Of a stretch of 64,000 nucleotides of DNA, positions 45,343 to 55,141 are shown one piece after another; position 1 is the first letter of the stretch; every line of letters starts with the position of its first letter. The stretch comes from Candidatus Celerinatantimonas neptuna (GTDB taxonomy: Bacteria > Pseudomonadota > Gammaproteobacteria > Enterobacterales > Celerinatantimonadaceae), in NCBI GenBank assembly GCA_911810475.1, contig OU461276.1:3287501-3351500 (forward strand), given 5' to 3'. Position numbers and translations under genes: made by a program. Under the pieces are notes generated by a model that was not told the origin of the DNA, searched no databases, and saw nothing but the letters and a program-made list of their open reading frames with translations.

Positions 45343-47166
45343 TTACTCTTGCAATCGGTCTACGATGGTTTGTGCCAGTAAACGACTGATTCCGGGAACT
45401 TTGGCGAGTTCATCGACAGTGGCTTGTTTTACCTCTTGCATTCCTCCCATATATTTGAGTAAAGCTTGTCTTCTTTTTGCCCCAATTCCAGGTATTTCTT
45501 CAAGGATACTATGTTGACGTGCTTTATCACGACGATGGCGATGTCCGGTAATTGCGAAACGATGACTTTCATCTCGAATATACTGTATCAAATGTAATGC
45601 GTTTTCGTGCTTTTCTAAATGAACCGGATTCATTGCTCTTCCGATTAACAGCGTTTCTAAGCCGGGTTTTCGGGTAATTCCTTTTGCAACACCAACTAAT
45701 AGTGGTTCATTAGTCAGTTTGAGTTCATCAAATACTTGATAGGCTGAATTTAGCTGACCTTTCCCGCCGTCAATGAAGAGTATATCAGGCATTTTTGCAT
45801 CTTCACCTGATTTACCGTAACGACGCCTAAGTGCCTGATTCATTGCGGCGTAATCATCACCGCCTGTTATACCTTCTATATTGAATCGCCTGTATTCACT
45901 CTTTTTGGGGCCGCTTTCATCAAAAACGACACAAGAGGCGACAGTCCTTTCACCTTGTGTATGGCTAATATCGAAACATTCCATACGCTTGATTGTGAAA
46001 TCCAATCCAAGGAACTGCTGGAGTGCTTTGAGTCGGGTTTCGGCGGTAGAGGCTTCCTGAAGTTTACTCGTGACAGCTGTTTGGGCATTAATATTGGCTA
46101 ATTCCAATAGTTTGACTTTATCACCACGGCTTGGGTGATGCAATTCAACCCGATGTTTCGCCAGTTCACATAGTGCTTGTTGTAATAGCGGCCATTCGGA
46201 ATGAGATGAGTCCACGAGAATTTCTTTAGGAAACTGCCCCTCTCGTTTATCTGCCAAATAATATTGAGAGAGAAAACTATGAATCACTTCTGTAATTTCT
46301 GTATCTTTTGGCACTTTAGGAAAATAGCTGCGACTACCGAGTAATTGTCCATCTCTAAATAGCATAAGATGGACTGCAGCAATGCCATTGCGATAATCAA
46401 ATCCAATGACATCAGTCTGCGCAGCTGTCGTTCCTGAAACCCATTGTTGTTCTTGTATTCGTCTTAATGCCTGAATTTGGTCTCGGTACCTTGCTGCCTT
46501 TTCGAATTCGAGTTTTTGGCTGGCTTCATCCATCGATTGAACAAGTTGGTCGATCACTTCTTCGCTTTTTCCTGAGAGAAAAAGTGTAACCAGCTTAACT
46601 TGTTTTTGATAATCGTCGGCGTTGACCAGATCGCAACAGGGAGCACTACAACGACCAATTTGGTATTGAAGGCAAGGTCGGGTGCGATTTGAGTATTCGC
46701 TGTCTCTGCATTGTCGAATTGGAAATGTTTTTTGGAGTAGAATTAAACTTTCACGAACGGATGTTCCACTGGGGTATGGTCCGAAATATTTCCCTTTGAG
46801 ACGTTTATGTCCACGATGCAGGGCAAGGCGAGGGTGGCAATGTTCAGTTAATACTATATAAGGATATGATTTGTCATCACGAAGCACAACATTGTATCGA
46901 GGCCGAAATCGCTTGATAAGGTTATGTTCAAGAATCAGAGCTTCTGTTTCAGAGTTGGTAACGGTTGTTTCGATTCGGCGAATTTGCCGGACTAAAGCGG
47001 CTGTTTTAGGGCTATCGACGTGCTTTCGAAAATAACTACTTAGTCGCTTTTTAAGCGATTTTGCTTTACCAACATAGATGACGTTATCTGCGTCATCATA
47101 CATTCTGTAAACGCCAGGCTGAGCTGACGTTCTTGCAAGAAAAGCGGATGAATCAAATTCACTCAT
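45343..47166 (-). CDS. uvrC: excinuclease ABC subunit C
   Basis: UvrC cuts on both sides of a lesion in nucleotide excision repair. The N-terminal GIY-YIG nuclease (GVYRMYDDADNVIYVGKAKS, about 18-37) makes the 3' cut. The UVR motif is in the middle (LEFEKAARYRDQIQALR). The RNase H-like C-nuclease (IKRMECFDISHTQGE, LFIDGGKGQLN) makes the 5' cut, and tandem helix-hairpin-helix motifs end the protein (EEIPGIGAKRRQALL, VPGISRLLAQTI). The length of 607 residues matches E. coli. It starts directly after the uvrY stop. Confidence 0.97.
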   Translation of the reverse strand: MSEFDSSAFLARTSAQPGVYRMYDDADNVIYVGKAKSLKKRLSSYFRKHVDSPKTAALVRQIRRIETTVTNSETEALILEHNLIKRFRPRYNVVLRDDKSYPYIVLTEHCHPRLALHRGHKRLKGKYFGPYPSGTSVRESLILLQKTFPIRQCRDSEYSNRTRPCLQYQIGRCSAPCCDLVNADDYQKQVKLVTLFLSGKSEEVIDQLVQSMDEASQKLEFEKAARYRDQIQALRRIQEQQWVSGTTAAQTDVIGFDYRNGIAAVHLMLFRDGQLLGSRSYFPKVPKDTEITEVIHSFLSQYYLADKREGQFPKEILVDSSHSEWPLLQQALCELAKHRVELHHPSRGDKVKLLELANINAQTAVTSKLQEASTAETRLKALQQFLGLDFTIKRMECFDISHTQGERTVASCVVFDESGPKKSEYRRFNIEGITGGDDYAAMNQALRRRYGKSGEDAKMPDILFIDGGKGQLNSAYQVFDELKLTNEPLLVGVAKGITRKPGLETLLIGRAMNPVHLEKHENALHLIQYIRDESHRFAITGHRHRRDKARQHSILEEIPGIGAKRRQALLKYMGGMQEVKQATVDELAKVPGISRLLAQTIVDRLQE

Positions 47167-47811
47167 TTACAATTTATCAGCATCTAAAATACCGTGCCGG
47201 ATAGCTAAATGGGTTAATTCAACATCACCGCTGATATTGAGTTTATTAAATAAACGATAGCGGTAACTATTCACAGTTTTTGAACTCAGGTTCAGCTGTT
47301 CTGATATATCCGTAACCCGAACACCTTTTGTAATCATTAGCATAATCTGTAATTCCCGCTCAGAAAGTTGAGCGAAAGGATTATCACTATTCGGGGAAAA
47401 AGAACTTAAAGCAACCTGCTGAGCAATTTGTGGTGAAAGATAACGCTGCCCACAACTTACCGTTCGGATCGCTGTAAGCATCTCTTCAGGGGCTGCTCCC
47501 TTTGTTAAATAACCGAATGCCCCAGCTTGCATAACCTTACTAGGGAACGGGTTTTCAGTATGAATCGTTAGTACGACAATTCGCGTCTCGGGATCGTAGC
47601 GAAGTATTTTCCTTGTTGCCTCTAGCCCTCCGATCCCTGGCATATTCATGTCCATGAGAATGACATCAGCGTGGTTCTGTCGGCACCATTGTACCGATTG
47701 CTCACCGCTTTCTGCTTCTCCGACAACTTTCATTCCGCGTGCATCTTCAATAATGCGACGAATCCCTGTGCGCACCAATTCATGATCATCAACTAGAAAT
47801 ACGTTAATCAA
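47167..47811 (-). CDS. uvrY: response regulator UvrY (GacA/VarA family)
   Basis: UvrY is the partner of the sensor kinase BarA and drives the Csr/Rsm small RNAs. The receiver domain has the phospho-acceptor Asp in DVILMDMNMPGIGG (about residue 54) and the conserved Thr and Lys. The C-terminal LuxR-type helix-turn-helix is ERELQIMLMITKGVRV to LNLSSKTVNSYRYRL. The length is 214 residues (218 in E. coli). The start is TTG (47811) with GGAGA upstream, giving MINVFLVDDHELVR. uvrY-uvrC-pgsA is the conserved order. Confidence 0.96.
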   Translation of the reverse strand: MINVFLVDDHELVRTGIRRIIEDARGMKVVGEAESGEQSVQWCRQNHADVILMDMNMPGIGGLEATRKILRYDPETRIVVLTIHTENPFPSKVMQAGAFGYLTKGAAPEEMLTAIRTVSCGQRYLSPQIAQQVALSSFSPNSDNPFAQLSERELQIMLMITKGVRVTDISEQLNLSSKTVNSYRYRLFNKLNISGDVELTHLAIRHGILDADKL

Positions 47812-48540
47812 GCGTACATCTCCGCACAGTCAAATATAAACTAACAATACGCTCATTAATAAGCGCATCCAAGTGACCTTGTAAGTTATATCCTATAGGG
47901 AAGGAACTTAAAAGAGCCTTATTATGTCAATTTCTTATTACTTGAGTCAATTATACTACCGATCTTTAAAGATCGGTGTAACCAAGTACAATAATAATAA
48001 CAAAAAATGATTATCAGTTCACATAGTTAGCTATGAAGATCTTTTTCAAAAAACAAAAAATAATAGTTTTTCTGTAAGGCTCTCTTACCTGAAACCCGTG
48101 ATATCATGCTTGTTTTAACCGTGTTGGCTGTGACGTCTCTCATAAGAAATGGCGTTCGTTGGTCAATGGGAATGGTCAATCACTCATATATATTGAAGAT
48201 AAGTTCATTGGTTCATTTAATAAACATAAACCTACTCATTATATAATATAGTCAATAAATGTATTTGTAATAAATAAATTTATACTTAATTGATTTGAAT
48301 TAAGTCGTTAATGTATTTATTTATGGTTATATAGTTAATGTTAAATAGATATAGACTTATCGAACAATGCAAAAACTGATAATGAATATGTAATGTATGG
48401 AGTTTTTCTATTGATAGGAATGTGTTTGCGATACAGTATTTTGATAAACTAATAACTACTTTTTAACTGGATTTTTGAAGAAAAGATGAATTAATGATAG
48501 ACGTTACAGGTTTAGTAAGAAAATAACGTAATAAAAGGAA
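47812..48540. other. 729-base AT-rich region upstream of uvrY
   Basis: The stretch contains the uvrY promoter region with a 20-base perfect palindrome (listed separately). The part from 48240 to 48540 is extremely AT-rich. No gene is seen before the tRNA-Ser gene. Confidence 0.4.
47950..47977 (-). promoter_or_regulatory. perfect palindrome over a putative uvrY promoter
   Basis: ACCGATCTTTAAAGATCGGT (47958-47977) is a perfect 20-base palindrome. On the minus strand, pointing to uvrY, TATAAT (47955-47950) follows after two bases, so the palindrome covers the spacer and most of the -35 region. It fits an operator. The regulator is unknown. Confidence 0.45.
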
Positions 48541-48631
48541 TGGCGGAGGAGGAGAGATTCGAACTCTCGGTGGGCTACAAACCCACGCCGGTTTTCAAGA
48601 CCGGTGCATTCAACCGCTCTGCCACCCCTCC
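48541..48631 (-). tRNA. tRNA-Ser (TGA), copy 1
   Basis: The 91-base gene has a long variable arm, CCA encoded and anticodon TGA in CGGTCTTGAAAACCG. It is identical to the copy at 50024. Confidence 0.96.
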
Positions 48632-48714
48632 GCAACAATGAGCGCATATTATCGATCCCATTGGCGGTTGTAAATACCAAAACTGTATTTTTTACTTTAG
48701 GATTGAGCCGTTAA

Positions 48715-49968
48715 GGGTTCTTTGAAGAATTAAGAAGGATAAATAATGTCATTCATGGGGCTTCGACGAAATTGCTAGGTTTGAGATAGACTAATCATCA
48801 TGATTTATTTCTATTGTAAACCTTATTAGTGAACGACTTCTATACTAGGTTTAACGCCTCCCCGGAATGTGATTGATGTGTGCCTGGATGAGGAAGAACA
48901 ACAAATCCATGTGACTGTCGCATGTGATGGACACGCCCAACTCACCTGTCCTTGTTGCGGGCAGCCCGTCTCTCGATATGACAAGCGTAAAAGGCAATAG
49001 CGCCACCTTGATACCTGTCAGTATCAAACCCTCATTGAAGCGCAAGTCCCTCGTATCTACTGTTCTGAACATGGTTACCAGACATTGCCTGTCCCATGGG
49101 CTCAAGCAAACAGCCGTTATCCTGAACTCTTTGAAGCTTGAGTGATCGCAGCCTTACACATCGCCTCGCTGAACGCTGTCAGTCATTTCTATCATCTTAG
49201 TCGGGGAGCAATTGACCGCATCATGCAACGCGCTGTAAATCGGGGACTATCCAGACCCAGGCCGGTTTTTTCTCAAGCTGTCAGTGATGGTCGTACTGTT
49301 GAGAGCTTAGCTGAGTGTTTTGCCCAATTGCCTAAAAAAGCGCTGGGAAACGTCAATTCAATTAGTATGGACATGAGTTCAGCATACCTGAAAGCGACTC
49401 GGTCTCATATTAAGAATGCCGATAAGAAAATTGCCATCGATCATTTTCACATCAGTAAGCTGCTCACAGAAGGCGTCAATGCAATACGCCAACAAGAATT
49501 GATGAAATTCATTCCTTCTCTGAGAAAGGACGCATATCGAACTCGCTATTTATGGTTAACATAGCGACATAACCCGAGCAACAGGGCGCGAGATAAACTC
49601 AGTCATTTAGTCTCTCAAATGTGGATACAGCATTATCCTGGTTATTTAAAGAGCAAGCTTGGGATATCTGGCATGGAAATCGTGTCCGAGGCGCACGAGC
49701 TCGTTGGAATGACTGGATAGAGCTTGTTAAAGCCAGTCGTTTAAAACCCATGGTAGCGGTAGCTAAAACAGTGAAAACACACTGACAAGGGATCTTTAAT
49801 CCGATGCGTTTCAAAGCATCAAACACACTAGCCGAAGTGATAAATGGAAAATCAGACAGATGAAAGTAAAGGCAATGGGATATCGTAACAAAGAGCGATT
49901 TAGGCGAGCTATCTGATTTCATTTCGGCGCTCTGGATATGACGTTCCACTATGAACGGTAAAGATCCC
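48715..49968 (+). mobile_element. decayed ISL3-family insertion sequence
   Basis: An ISL3-type transposase remnant is bracketed by GGGTTCTTTG (48715) and the inverted GGTAAAGATCCC (49957-49968), which agree in 8 of the first 9 positions. The size of about 1.25 kb is near that of ISL3 elements. I cannot see a target duplication. It sits between two identical tRNA-Ser genes. Confidence 0.65.
48829..49961 (+). pseudogene. ISL3-family transposase pseudogene
   Basis: The fragments read in order MNDFYTRF, then after a frameshift PPRNVIDVCLDEEEQQIHV, the zinc finger CPCCGQPVSRYDKRKR, and IYCSEHGYQTLPVPWAQ. Next come the transposase core VNSISMDMSSAYLKATRSH and KKIAIDHFHISKLLTEGVNA, and near the end RLKPMVAVAKTVKTH and ALDMTFHYER. 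At least three in-frame stops (near 48998, 49141 and 49562) and frame changes disable it. The intact middle ORF is 49142-49564. Confidence 0.85.
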
Positions 49969-50023
49969 TATCCATATAAGCAGTACAACAAAAGGAGAAA
50001 ATATAGAACAGACTAGAAGTAAA

Positions 50024-50114
50024 TGGCGGAGGAGGAGAGATTCGAACTCTCGGTGGGCTACAAACCCACGCCGGTTTTCAAGACCGGTGCATTCAACCGC
50101 TCTGCCACCCCTCC
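50024..50114 (-). tRNA. tRNA-Ser (TGA), copy 2
   Basis: This 91-base gene is identical to the copy at 48541, including the following GCA. The flanks differ from the third base onward on the CCA side. Confidence 0.96.
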
Positions 50115-50298
50115 GCAGCGGGATTGAATAATACTGAGTCAGATTTTAAACGCAACTTTTTTTTCATGATAATATTTTATATGCGTATTTTTTGTTCAAA
50201 TCGATGATTTAATACCTGTTTTAAGGTGATATATGGTGATCATACGTATCAATTGATAGTAACTGTAAAACGAGAAAAGCTTAATGGCTTTGTTAATC

Positions 50299-51555
50299 TT
50301 ATTCAGATAGTCGTGTTGATATTATTCCGCTGATACCCATTACAATAGCCGTACAAGATAAGAGAATAAAACTCACTGACCAGTTGTTGGTTATTTGATG
50401 AAAGAAACCTATGACAGTTGGGCTGGTAGATGCAACAATATAACCACCGCCCTGAACAAAAGAGGACATTTGTCGATTTTCTTGTAGGTTTTTTGCTTTG
50501 ATCATCACCAGTGTAAATATGACCGAAAATCCGCCTCCGGCACCAATTCCTCCTGCTAAAATCCATAAGGGCCAAAAATGTATATCAATTAAAAATCCAA
50601 CAGGCATTAAAAACCACGCTGTAGCGACAACAACGAATAATTTGGCATGTGAAAATCGCAGGACAGAATTAAGATATGGAACGCCAAGGCAACCGACTAT
50701 CCCTAAAATTTGAAAAGTAGCGGCGATACTTCCTGCCTTATCGATATTCATATGGCCATTGTATATAAGATAATCGGGTAACCAGGCTGTCATTGCATAA
50801 AAAATAAATGCCTGGCATGCAAATGCAGTCGTCAGTAACCAAACAATTTTTTTGCGCCATACTTTCTGAATGGGAGGAATATCTAATGATGATGAAAGTG
50901 TATGATCAGATTCCCGTTGTGTGACAATTCCTTTCCTTGCTTGGTTTGCGCGTTTTCGGGACATTTGTAGACAAAATGAGAGAATTACACCTATTAGCGC
51001 TAATATACTCCAAAAAGAAAGTGCTGCCCTCCAACCCATGATGGAAGTCATAGGGACTGTCAATGCTGCACTCATTGTCGCACCAATACTCATGGCCATC
51101 ACATAGATACTAGTCATCAGGCCGGCGCATGTATAAAAATCACGAGCGATAATCAATAAGGAAACGATATTACCAAGTGTTAGTGATGCGCCAATTATAA
51201 TGGTTCCTATGAGCGCTAAAGTAAATCCATCACTTGAACGGATGAGAGAGCCGAAAATAACACCAAACAGAGTGATAAATATTGATTTTTCAATTCCTAC
51301 GCGATGAAGTAATGCTGATGCCAGGGGCGTTAATGCACCAAAACACAAAACCGGAACAGTGGTAAGTAACCCTGCTAATCCTGACGCAATGTGTAGATCC
51401 GCTTTAATATCATTAATAACTGATGGTAAGGATGTCAGAGGGGCTCTCATTGTGAGTGATAATGCTATAAATGATGCAATGAGAAGCCACTGCGGTGATG
51501 ATGTCTTCTTGGTGGTTCCTGATAGGTAAGAACCGTTTGATCGTATACTTTTCAC
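50299..51555 (-). CDS. MFS transporter, CynX/NimT type
   Basis: The 418-residue protein has twelve predicted membrane helices. The N-terminal RAPLTSLPSVINDIKADLHI and LAGLLTTVPVLCFGALTPLA are typical of the cyanate/2-nitroimidazole porter subfamily. It is probably an inner-membrane exporter or importer of small organic molecules; the substrate cannot be told. The start is a GTG at 51555 with a weak ribosome-binding site. The next in-frame Met lies inside the first helix, so GTG is favoured. It stands alone in an accessory stretch. Confidence 0.85.
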   Translation of the reverse strand: MKSIRSNGSYLSGTTKKTSSPQWLLIASFIALSLTMRAPLTSLPSVINDIKADLHIASGLAGLLTTVPVLCFGALTPLASALLHRVGIEKSIFITLFGVIFGSLIRSSDGFTLALIGTIIIGASLTLGNIVSLLIIARDFYTCAGLMTSIYVMAMSIGATMSAALTVPMTSIMGWRAALSFWSILALIGVILSFCLQMSRKRANQARKGIVTQRESDHTLSSSLDIPPIQKVWRKKIVWLLTTAFACQAFIFYAMTAWLPDYLIYNGHMNIDKAGSIAATFQILGIVGCLGVPYLNSVLRFSHAKLFVVVATAWFLMPVGFLIDIHFWPLWILAGGIGAGGGFSVIFTLVMIKAKNLQENRQMSSFVQGGGYIVASTSPTVIGFFHQITNNWSVSFILLSCTAIVMGISGIISTRLSE

Positions 51556-51851
51556 ATTAAATCTCAGAGAAATGGGCAGAGCAGCTATTTATAAGCCGTT
51601 TTTTGTATTGTTCTTGATGATTATACCGGCGAGTTGTATGTTATTTGACTTGTTTTGAACAAGCGGTTACTCACTGTAAAAATATCATAAATGATTGACA
51701 GGCTATAATACTATAGCGAATTTCTGAGTTATTCGTAAAGATGTAATACGAATGTTAAACTAAAGTTGATTATCAAAAAGAGCCTATTGAATAAATATCA
51801 TAGTAAGAGTCGAGTATTGTTTTTGTATATATACATAAAGATATGGTTTGT

Positions 51852-52352
51852 TTATTTTTTACAGGGAGACGCGGGTGTAAGTCGCTCGGCCTGTTTTGTA
51901 AGTTTCCCATTGGGTAATATCTTATATATGATTGGATTGCAATGAATACCATCGAGACTTATGTCTATTGTATAATGGGCGTTTGGCTTTGGTGTAAAAT
52001 AGACTGGTGATGAACGGCAATATTCATGAATGTTATTTGTATCCCAACCTGTTTTCAGATAGAGCTTTTTTGATTTAGGAACGGTAATTTTTAAAGGCTT
52101 AGATTGAGTTAGTGTATACCAATCAGTCTGTTTCTGTACTAACCCTGCAAATTGATAATCTGAGCATTTATTTTCTCCAGAAGTGTTTAACCAGAGGAGA
52201 TGTGATTCTTCAGTGTAGTCATTGTAGACGGGATTTGAAGGCCGTCCGGCAAACTCTATGACTGGATCATCTTTTTTGGGGTTATTATATTTATAGTGCG
52301 CTGAGCAGCAATAAAGAACAATCACGAGGAGCAGAGAGAGCATCGTTTGCAT
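51852..52352 (-). CDS. secreted protein of unknown function
   Basis: The 166-residue protein begins with a signal peptide (MQTMLSLLLVIVLYCCSAHY). Two Cys follow the hydrophobic core, but the -1 residue is not small, so lipidation is uncertain. The rest is polar with four further Cys (KCSD, EYCRSS, GIHCNP, SPCKK) that may pair in the periplasm. Strand-rich parts (KPLKITVPKSKKLYLKTGW, YTIDISLDGIHC) suggest a beta-sandwich. I do not recognise the family. It has no operon partner. Confidence 0.6.
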   Translation of the reverse strand: MQTMLSLLLVIVLYCCSAHYKYNNPKKDDPVIEFAGRPSNPVYNDYTEESHLLWLNTSGENKCSDYQFAGLVQKQTDWYTLTQSKPLKITVPKSKKLYLKTGWDTNNIHEYCRSSPVYFTPKPNAHYTIDISLDGIHCNPIIYKILPNGKLTKQAERLTPASPCKK

Positions 52353-52589
52353 ATGTGTGTCATGAATAATACCAATATGATGAATTGAGATTTACTTCAT
52401 ATAGATGATGGAGTGTAGGTCGAATTTCTATTTTCGACCTGTTTAATGGCGTTTACCTCATTATTCTAATAAGTGAATGGGCTGATCATCTATCCTGAAA
52501 TCTGAAATTTTCGGCCATAATTTTTCATCTAGCTCTCTGAATCAGATGATTATATTGACCTGATATGTGTATTGAGCATTGTGAATCCT

Positions 52590-53564
52590 TTATGAGCGGA
52601 TATGGAATCTTTGCCGGTAGTCGCTGGGGGTGATTTGAAAATTCCGTTCAAAAACACGTCGGAGATTGAGTTCATGACCAAATCCAGTTTTATGAGCAAT
52701 AATATTAATTTGTGTTTGGCTTTGTTCCAGCCATCGCCTTGCCTCGTCAAGACGAACTTTTTCAACATATTTAGCAGGCGTAATTCCAGTTTCCCTAGTA
52801 AAGATTCGTGTAAAATTTCTGGGGCTCATAGAAACATGATTGGCCAGATTATTTACTGATAGATCGCTATCTAAATGTTGAGCAATCCAGTTTTGTAATT
52901 CGCGGATCGGACCAGGGTTTTGTGCTTGGGTTAATAAATATCGGCTAAATTGCGACTGGCCACCAGGTCTGCGTAAAAACATGACAAGATCTTGCGCTAC
53001 ATCTCTTGCAGTATCAAAACCACAATCTTCTTCTATTAAAGCAAGCGTCAAATCAAATCCTGAACTTACACCAGCCGAAGTCCATATATTGTCGTCCTGT
53101 ACATAAATAGGTCCTTTCTGTACTTTAATTTTGGGATATTGTTGTTGCAATGTGTCTAATAGTTTCCAGTGAGTGGTTGCGCATCGGCCGTTGAGCAAGC
53201 CAGTTGCAGCAAGTATTAATGCGCCGCCACAAACAGAGGCAACTCGGCGGGCATGAGATGCTGCGTTTTTAATCCATAATGTCACTTTTTCTCTTTCGGC
53301 GTCAGATATTCCTTTTCCTGTAACGATGATGGTATCGCAAGGGGCCTCACTGGATAGGTGATCTAATGTTTGATGTGCAAGAAGATTTATCCCAGCAACT
53401 CCCTGAATGACTTCATGTGGTTGAGGGGTGACAACGGTAATATGGTAAACATTCTGTTGATTTTTCTGATAATACAACTCATTTGCATGGTTGAGTATAT
53501 CAACAATACCGACAGCTTCGAAAAGCATACCACCTTGAGGGACAAGAATAATAAACTGTTTCAT
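52590..53564 (-). CDS. GlxA-family transcriptional regulator (DJ-1/PfpI plus AraC)
   Basis: The 324-residue protein has an N-terminal class I glutamine amidotransferase-like domain (about 1-190), with the nucleophile-elbow-like VASVCGGALILAATGLLNGR and ATTHW. A C-terminal AraC-type double helix-turn-helix follows (LSVNNLANHVSMSPRNFTRI, INIIAHKTGFGHELNLRRVF). Such proteins sense small molecules and activate nearby catabolic or stress genes. No clear target is next to it. The divergent partner, a GST gene, is 323 bases away. Confidence 0.9.
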   Translation of the reverse strand: MKQFIILVPQGGMLFEAVGIVDILNHANELYYQKNQQNVYHITVVTPQPHEVIQGVAGINLLAHQTLDHLSSEAPCDTIIVTGKGISDAEREKVTLWIKNAASHARRVASVCGGALILAATGLLNGRCATTHWKLLDTLQQQYPKIKVQKGPIYVQDDNIWTSAGVSSGFDLTLALIEEDCGFDTARDVAQDLVMFLRRPGGQSQFSRYLLTQAQNPGPIRELQNWIAQHLDSDLSVNNLANHVSMSPRNFTRIFTRETGITPAKYVEKVRLDEARRWLEQSQTQINIIAHKTGFGHELNLRRVFERNFQITPSDYRQRFHIRS

Positions 53565-53887
53565 GTTGGGAATAGGAATGTTTTTTGATTGAGTATTATA
53601 CGATATCTGTCAAATCTTTCATCTGTTGCTTTAACTGTCGGGCATATTTACGTTTGTAAGTACCCTCGAGTTTACAAGTCTGGATATGTTTTTTGGAATG
53701 AATATTCGCTTATTTGTCCAGAAAATTGGAATTTTTTTTATTGGAACGCTATGGTAAAAATTCTTAGCTGAGAATCATGGGGGTTTCTGAATCGAAGCTA
53801 ATTGGCATTTGCAAAGTTATCATTGAATTTTGATTTGACCATTGTTGATGGTCTTTGTGGCTATATCAGGCTAGGGCCGGGAGTAAT
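53565..53887. other. divergent intergenic region
   Basis: The 323-base region lies between the GlxA-type regulator and the GST gene. It is likely to hold both promoters. I see no palindrome or small gene. Confidence 0.3.
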
Positions 53888-54532
53888 ATGATTCAGGTTC
53901 ATCATTTAGAACAATCTCGGTCAACACGAATACTTTGGCTATTAGAAGAGATGAAATTACCTTATGAAGTAATTCTCTATCATAGGGAGCCAACTTATGA
54001 AGCTCCGCCTTCTTTAAAAAAGATTCATCCATTGGGGAAATCTCCTGTTATTACGGATGGTGAATTAACGATTGCAGAGTCCGGGGCTATTATTGAATAC
54101 ATTGTTGATACGTATGATCGGGATAAACATTTCCGGCCAAAAGATGGTCAGGCACGTTTGGATTATCAGTTTTGGTTGCATTTTGCAGAGGGAACATTGA
54201 TGCCATTATTGTTGATGCAGCTGGTCCTTGGTAAGGCTGAATCTGCACCAATGCCGTTTTTTGTTCGACCTATTGCTCGTAGGCTAGTGGGTAAAATCAA
54301 TGAATTATTTATTTTGCCGAGACTGAAATTGCAGTTTGAGTTCATCGAATCGACGTTACATCAGAAACAGTGGCTTGCAGGGAATGCATTTAGCAGTGCG
54401 GATATTCAAATGGGGACCTCTTTATTATTCGCTCGTCAGCGTTGCGATTTAACGTTGTATCCTTATTTGTGTCAGTATCTGGAGCGATTAGAACAGCGCC
54501 CGGCCTATCAGAAAGTGAAGCTAGAAGGCTAG
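53888..54532 (+). CDS. glutathione S-transferase family protein
   Basis: The 214-residue protein has the thioredoxin-like N-domain (IQVHHLEQSRSTRILWLLEE, KSPVITDGELTIAESGAIIE with the cis-Pro and the ES glutathione contact) and an all-helical C-domain (WLAGNAFSSADIQMGTSLLF). The ATG at 53888 has GGAG upstream and I prefer it to an in-frame start at 53855. The substrate is unknown. A strong terminator follows. Confidence 0.88.
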   Translation: MIQVHHLEQSRSTRILWLLEEMKLPYEVILYHREPTYEAPPSLKKIHPLGKSPVITDGELTIAESGAIIEYIVDTYDRDKHFRPKDGQARLDYQFWLHFAEGTLMPLLLMQLVLGKAESAPMPFFVRPIARRLVGKINELFILPRLKLQFEFIESTLHQKQWLAGNAFSSADIQMGTSLLFARQRCDLTLYPYLCQYLERLEQRPAYQKVKLEG

Positions 54533-54561
54533 CAACTAATGGGTTTAAGATAAACAAGATG

Positions 54562-54592
54562 AATCGCACTGCGTTAAATCAGTGCGATTTTT
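54562..54592 (+). terminator. terminator of the GST gene, probably bidirectional
   Basis: AATCGCACTG (54562-54571), loop CGTTAAAT and CAGTGCGATT (54580-54589) form a perfect 10-base stem and run into TTTTT. It lies between convergent genes. Confidence 0.92.
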
Positions 54593-54604
54593 ACCTCTGG
54601 GGTC

Positions 54605-55141
54605 TTAGACCTTTCGGCGCACTTCTTCGAGAGCATTAAACAACAAATGTTTATCTGATTGACTGAGATAATGATTATTGAGGATCGTCTGAAATTCAGG
54701 CCATTCATTTTGAGTAAAATGGTGCCCCGCTGCTAAGTATTCAGATAGTTGTTCGTTAAGCTGGTTATCCAACACGATTAATGCCGGTCGAATGACTTGT
54801 TTTAGATCCCGGGGTTGTCGGGTTGTCGGTTGACTGAGAAGATCTGCCCGGTATCTGTATTGAATTGCTTTGGCCACACTGATTTGTGCTTTGGCTAAGT
54901 TAGCGGAAGATGTTGGATTAAGTTTATATTGATGGGCCGATTGGGCAGCTTTTTGGATGACGACTTCTTCACGGGGAATATCTTCGATTGCCTTGTGATG
55001 TATCGCCTTATAAAGGGCGACATCTTCCATGTAACTTAGTCGTTCATTTACGGTTTGAAAAATAGCCTTTGCGCTTGGTATAGCAGCTGCGCAGGCGAAT
55101 GATGCAAAAGATAAAGAGAATATTAATACCTTATGAAGCAT
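54605..55141 (-). CDS. secreted chorismate mutase (AroQ-gamma type)
   Basis: A signal peptide (MLHKVLIFSLSFASFACAAA) precedes an all-helical AroQ domain: VNERLSYMEDVALYKAIHHK, IEDIPREEVVIQKA and YRADLLSQP. The gamma subclass (*AroQ) is exported and converts chorismate to prephenate in the periplasm. Its purpose there is debated. The length of 178 residues fits monofunctional *AroQ. It is convergent with the GST gene and has no aromatic-pathway neighbours. Confidence 0.85.
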   Translation of the reverse strand: MLHKVLIFSLSFASFACAAAIPSAKAIFQTVNERLSYMEDVALYKAIHHKAIEDIPREEVVIQKAAQSAHQYKLNPTSSANLAKAQISVAKAIQYRYRADLLSQPTTRQPRDLKQVIRPALIVLDNQLNEQLSEYLAAGHHFTQNEWPEFQTILNNHYLSQSDKHLLFNALEEVRRKV

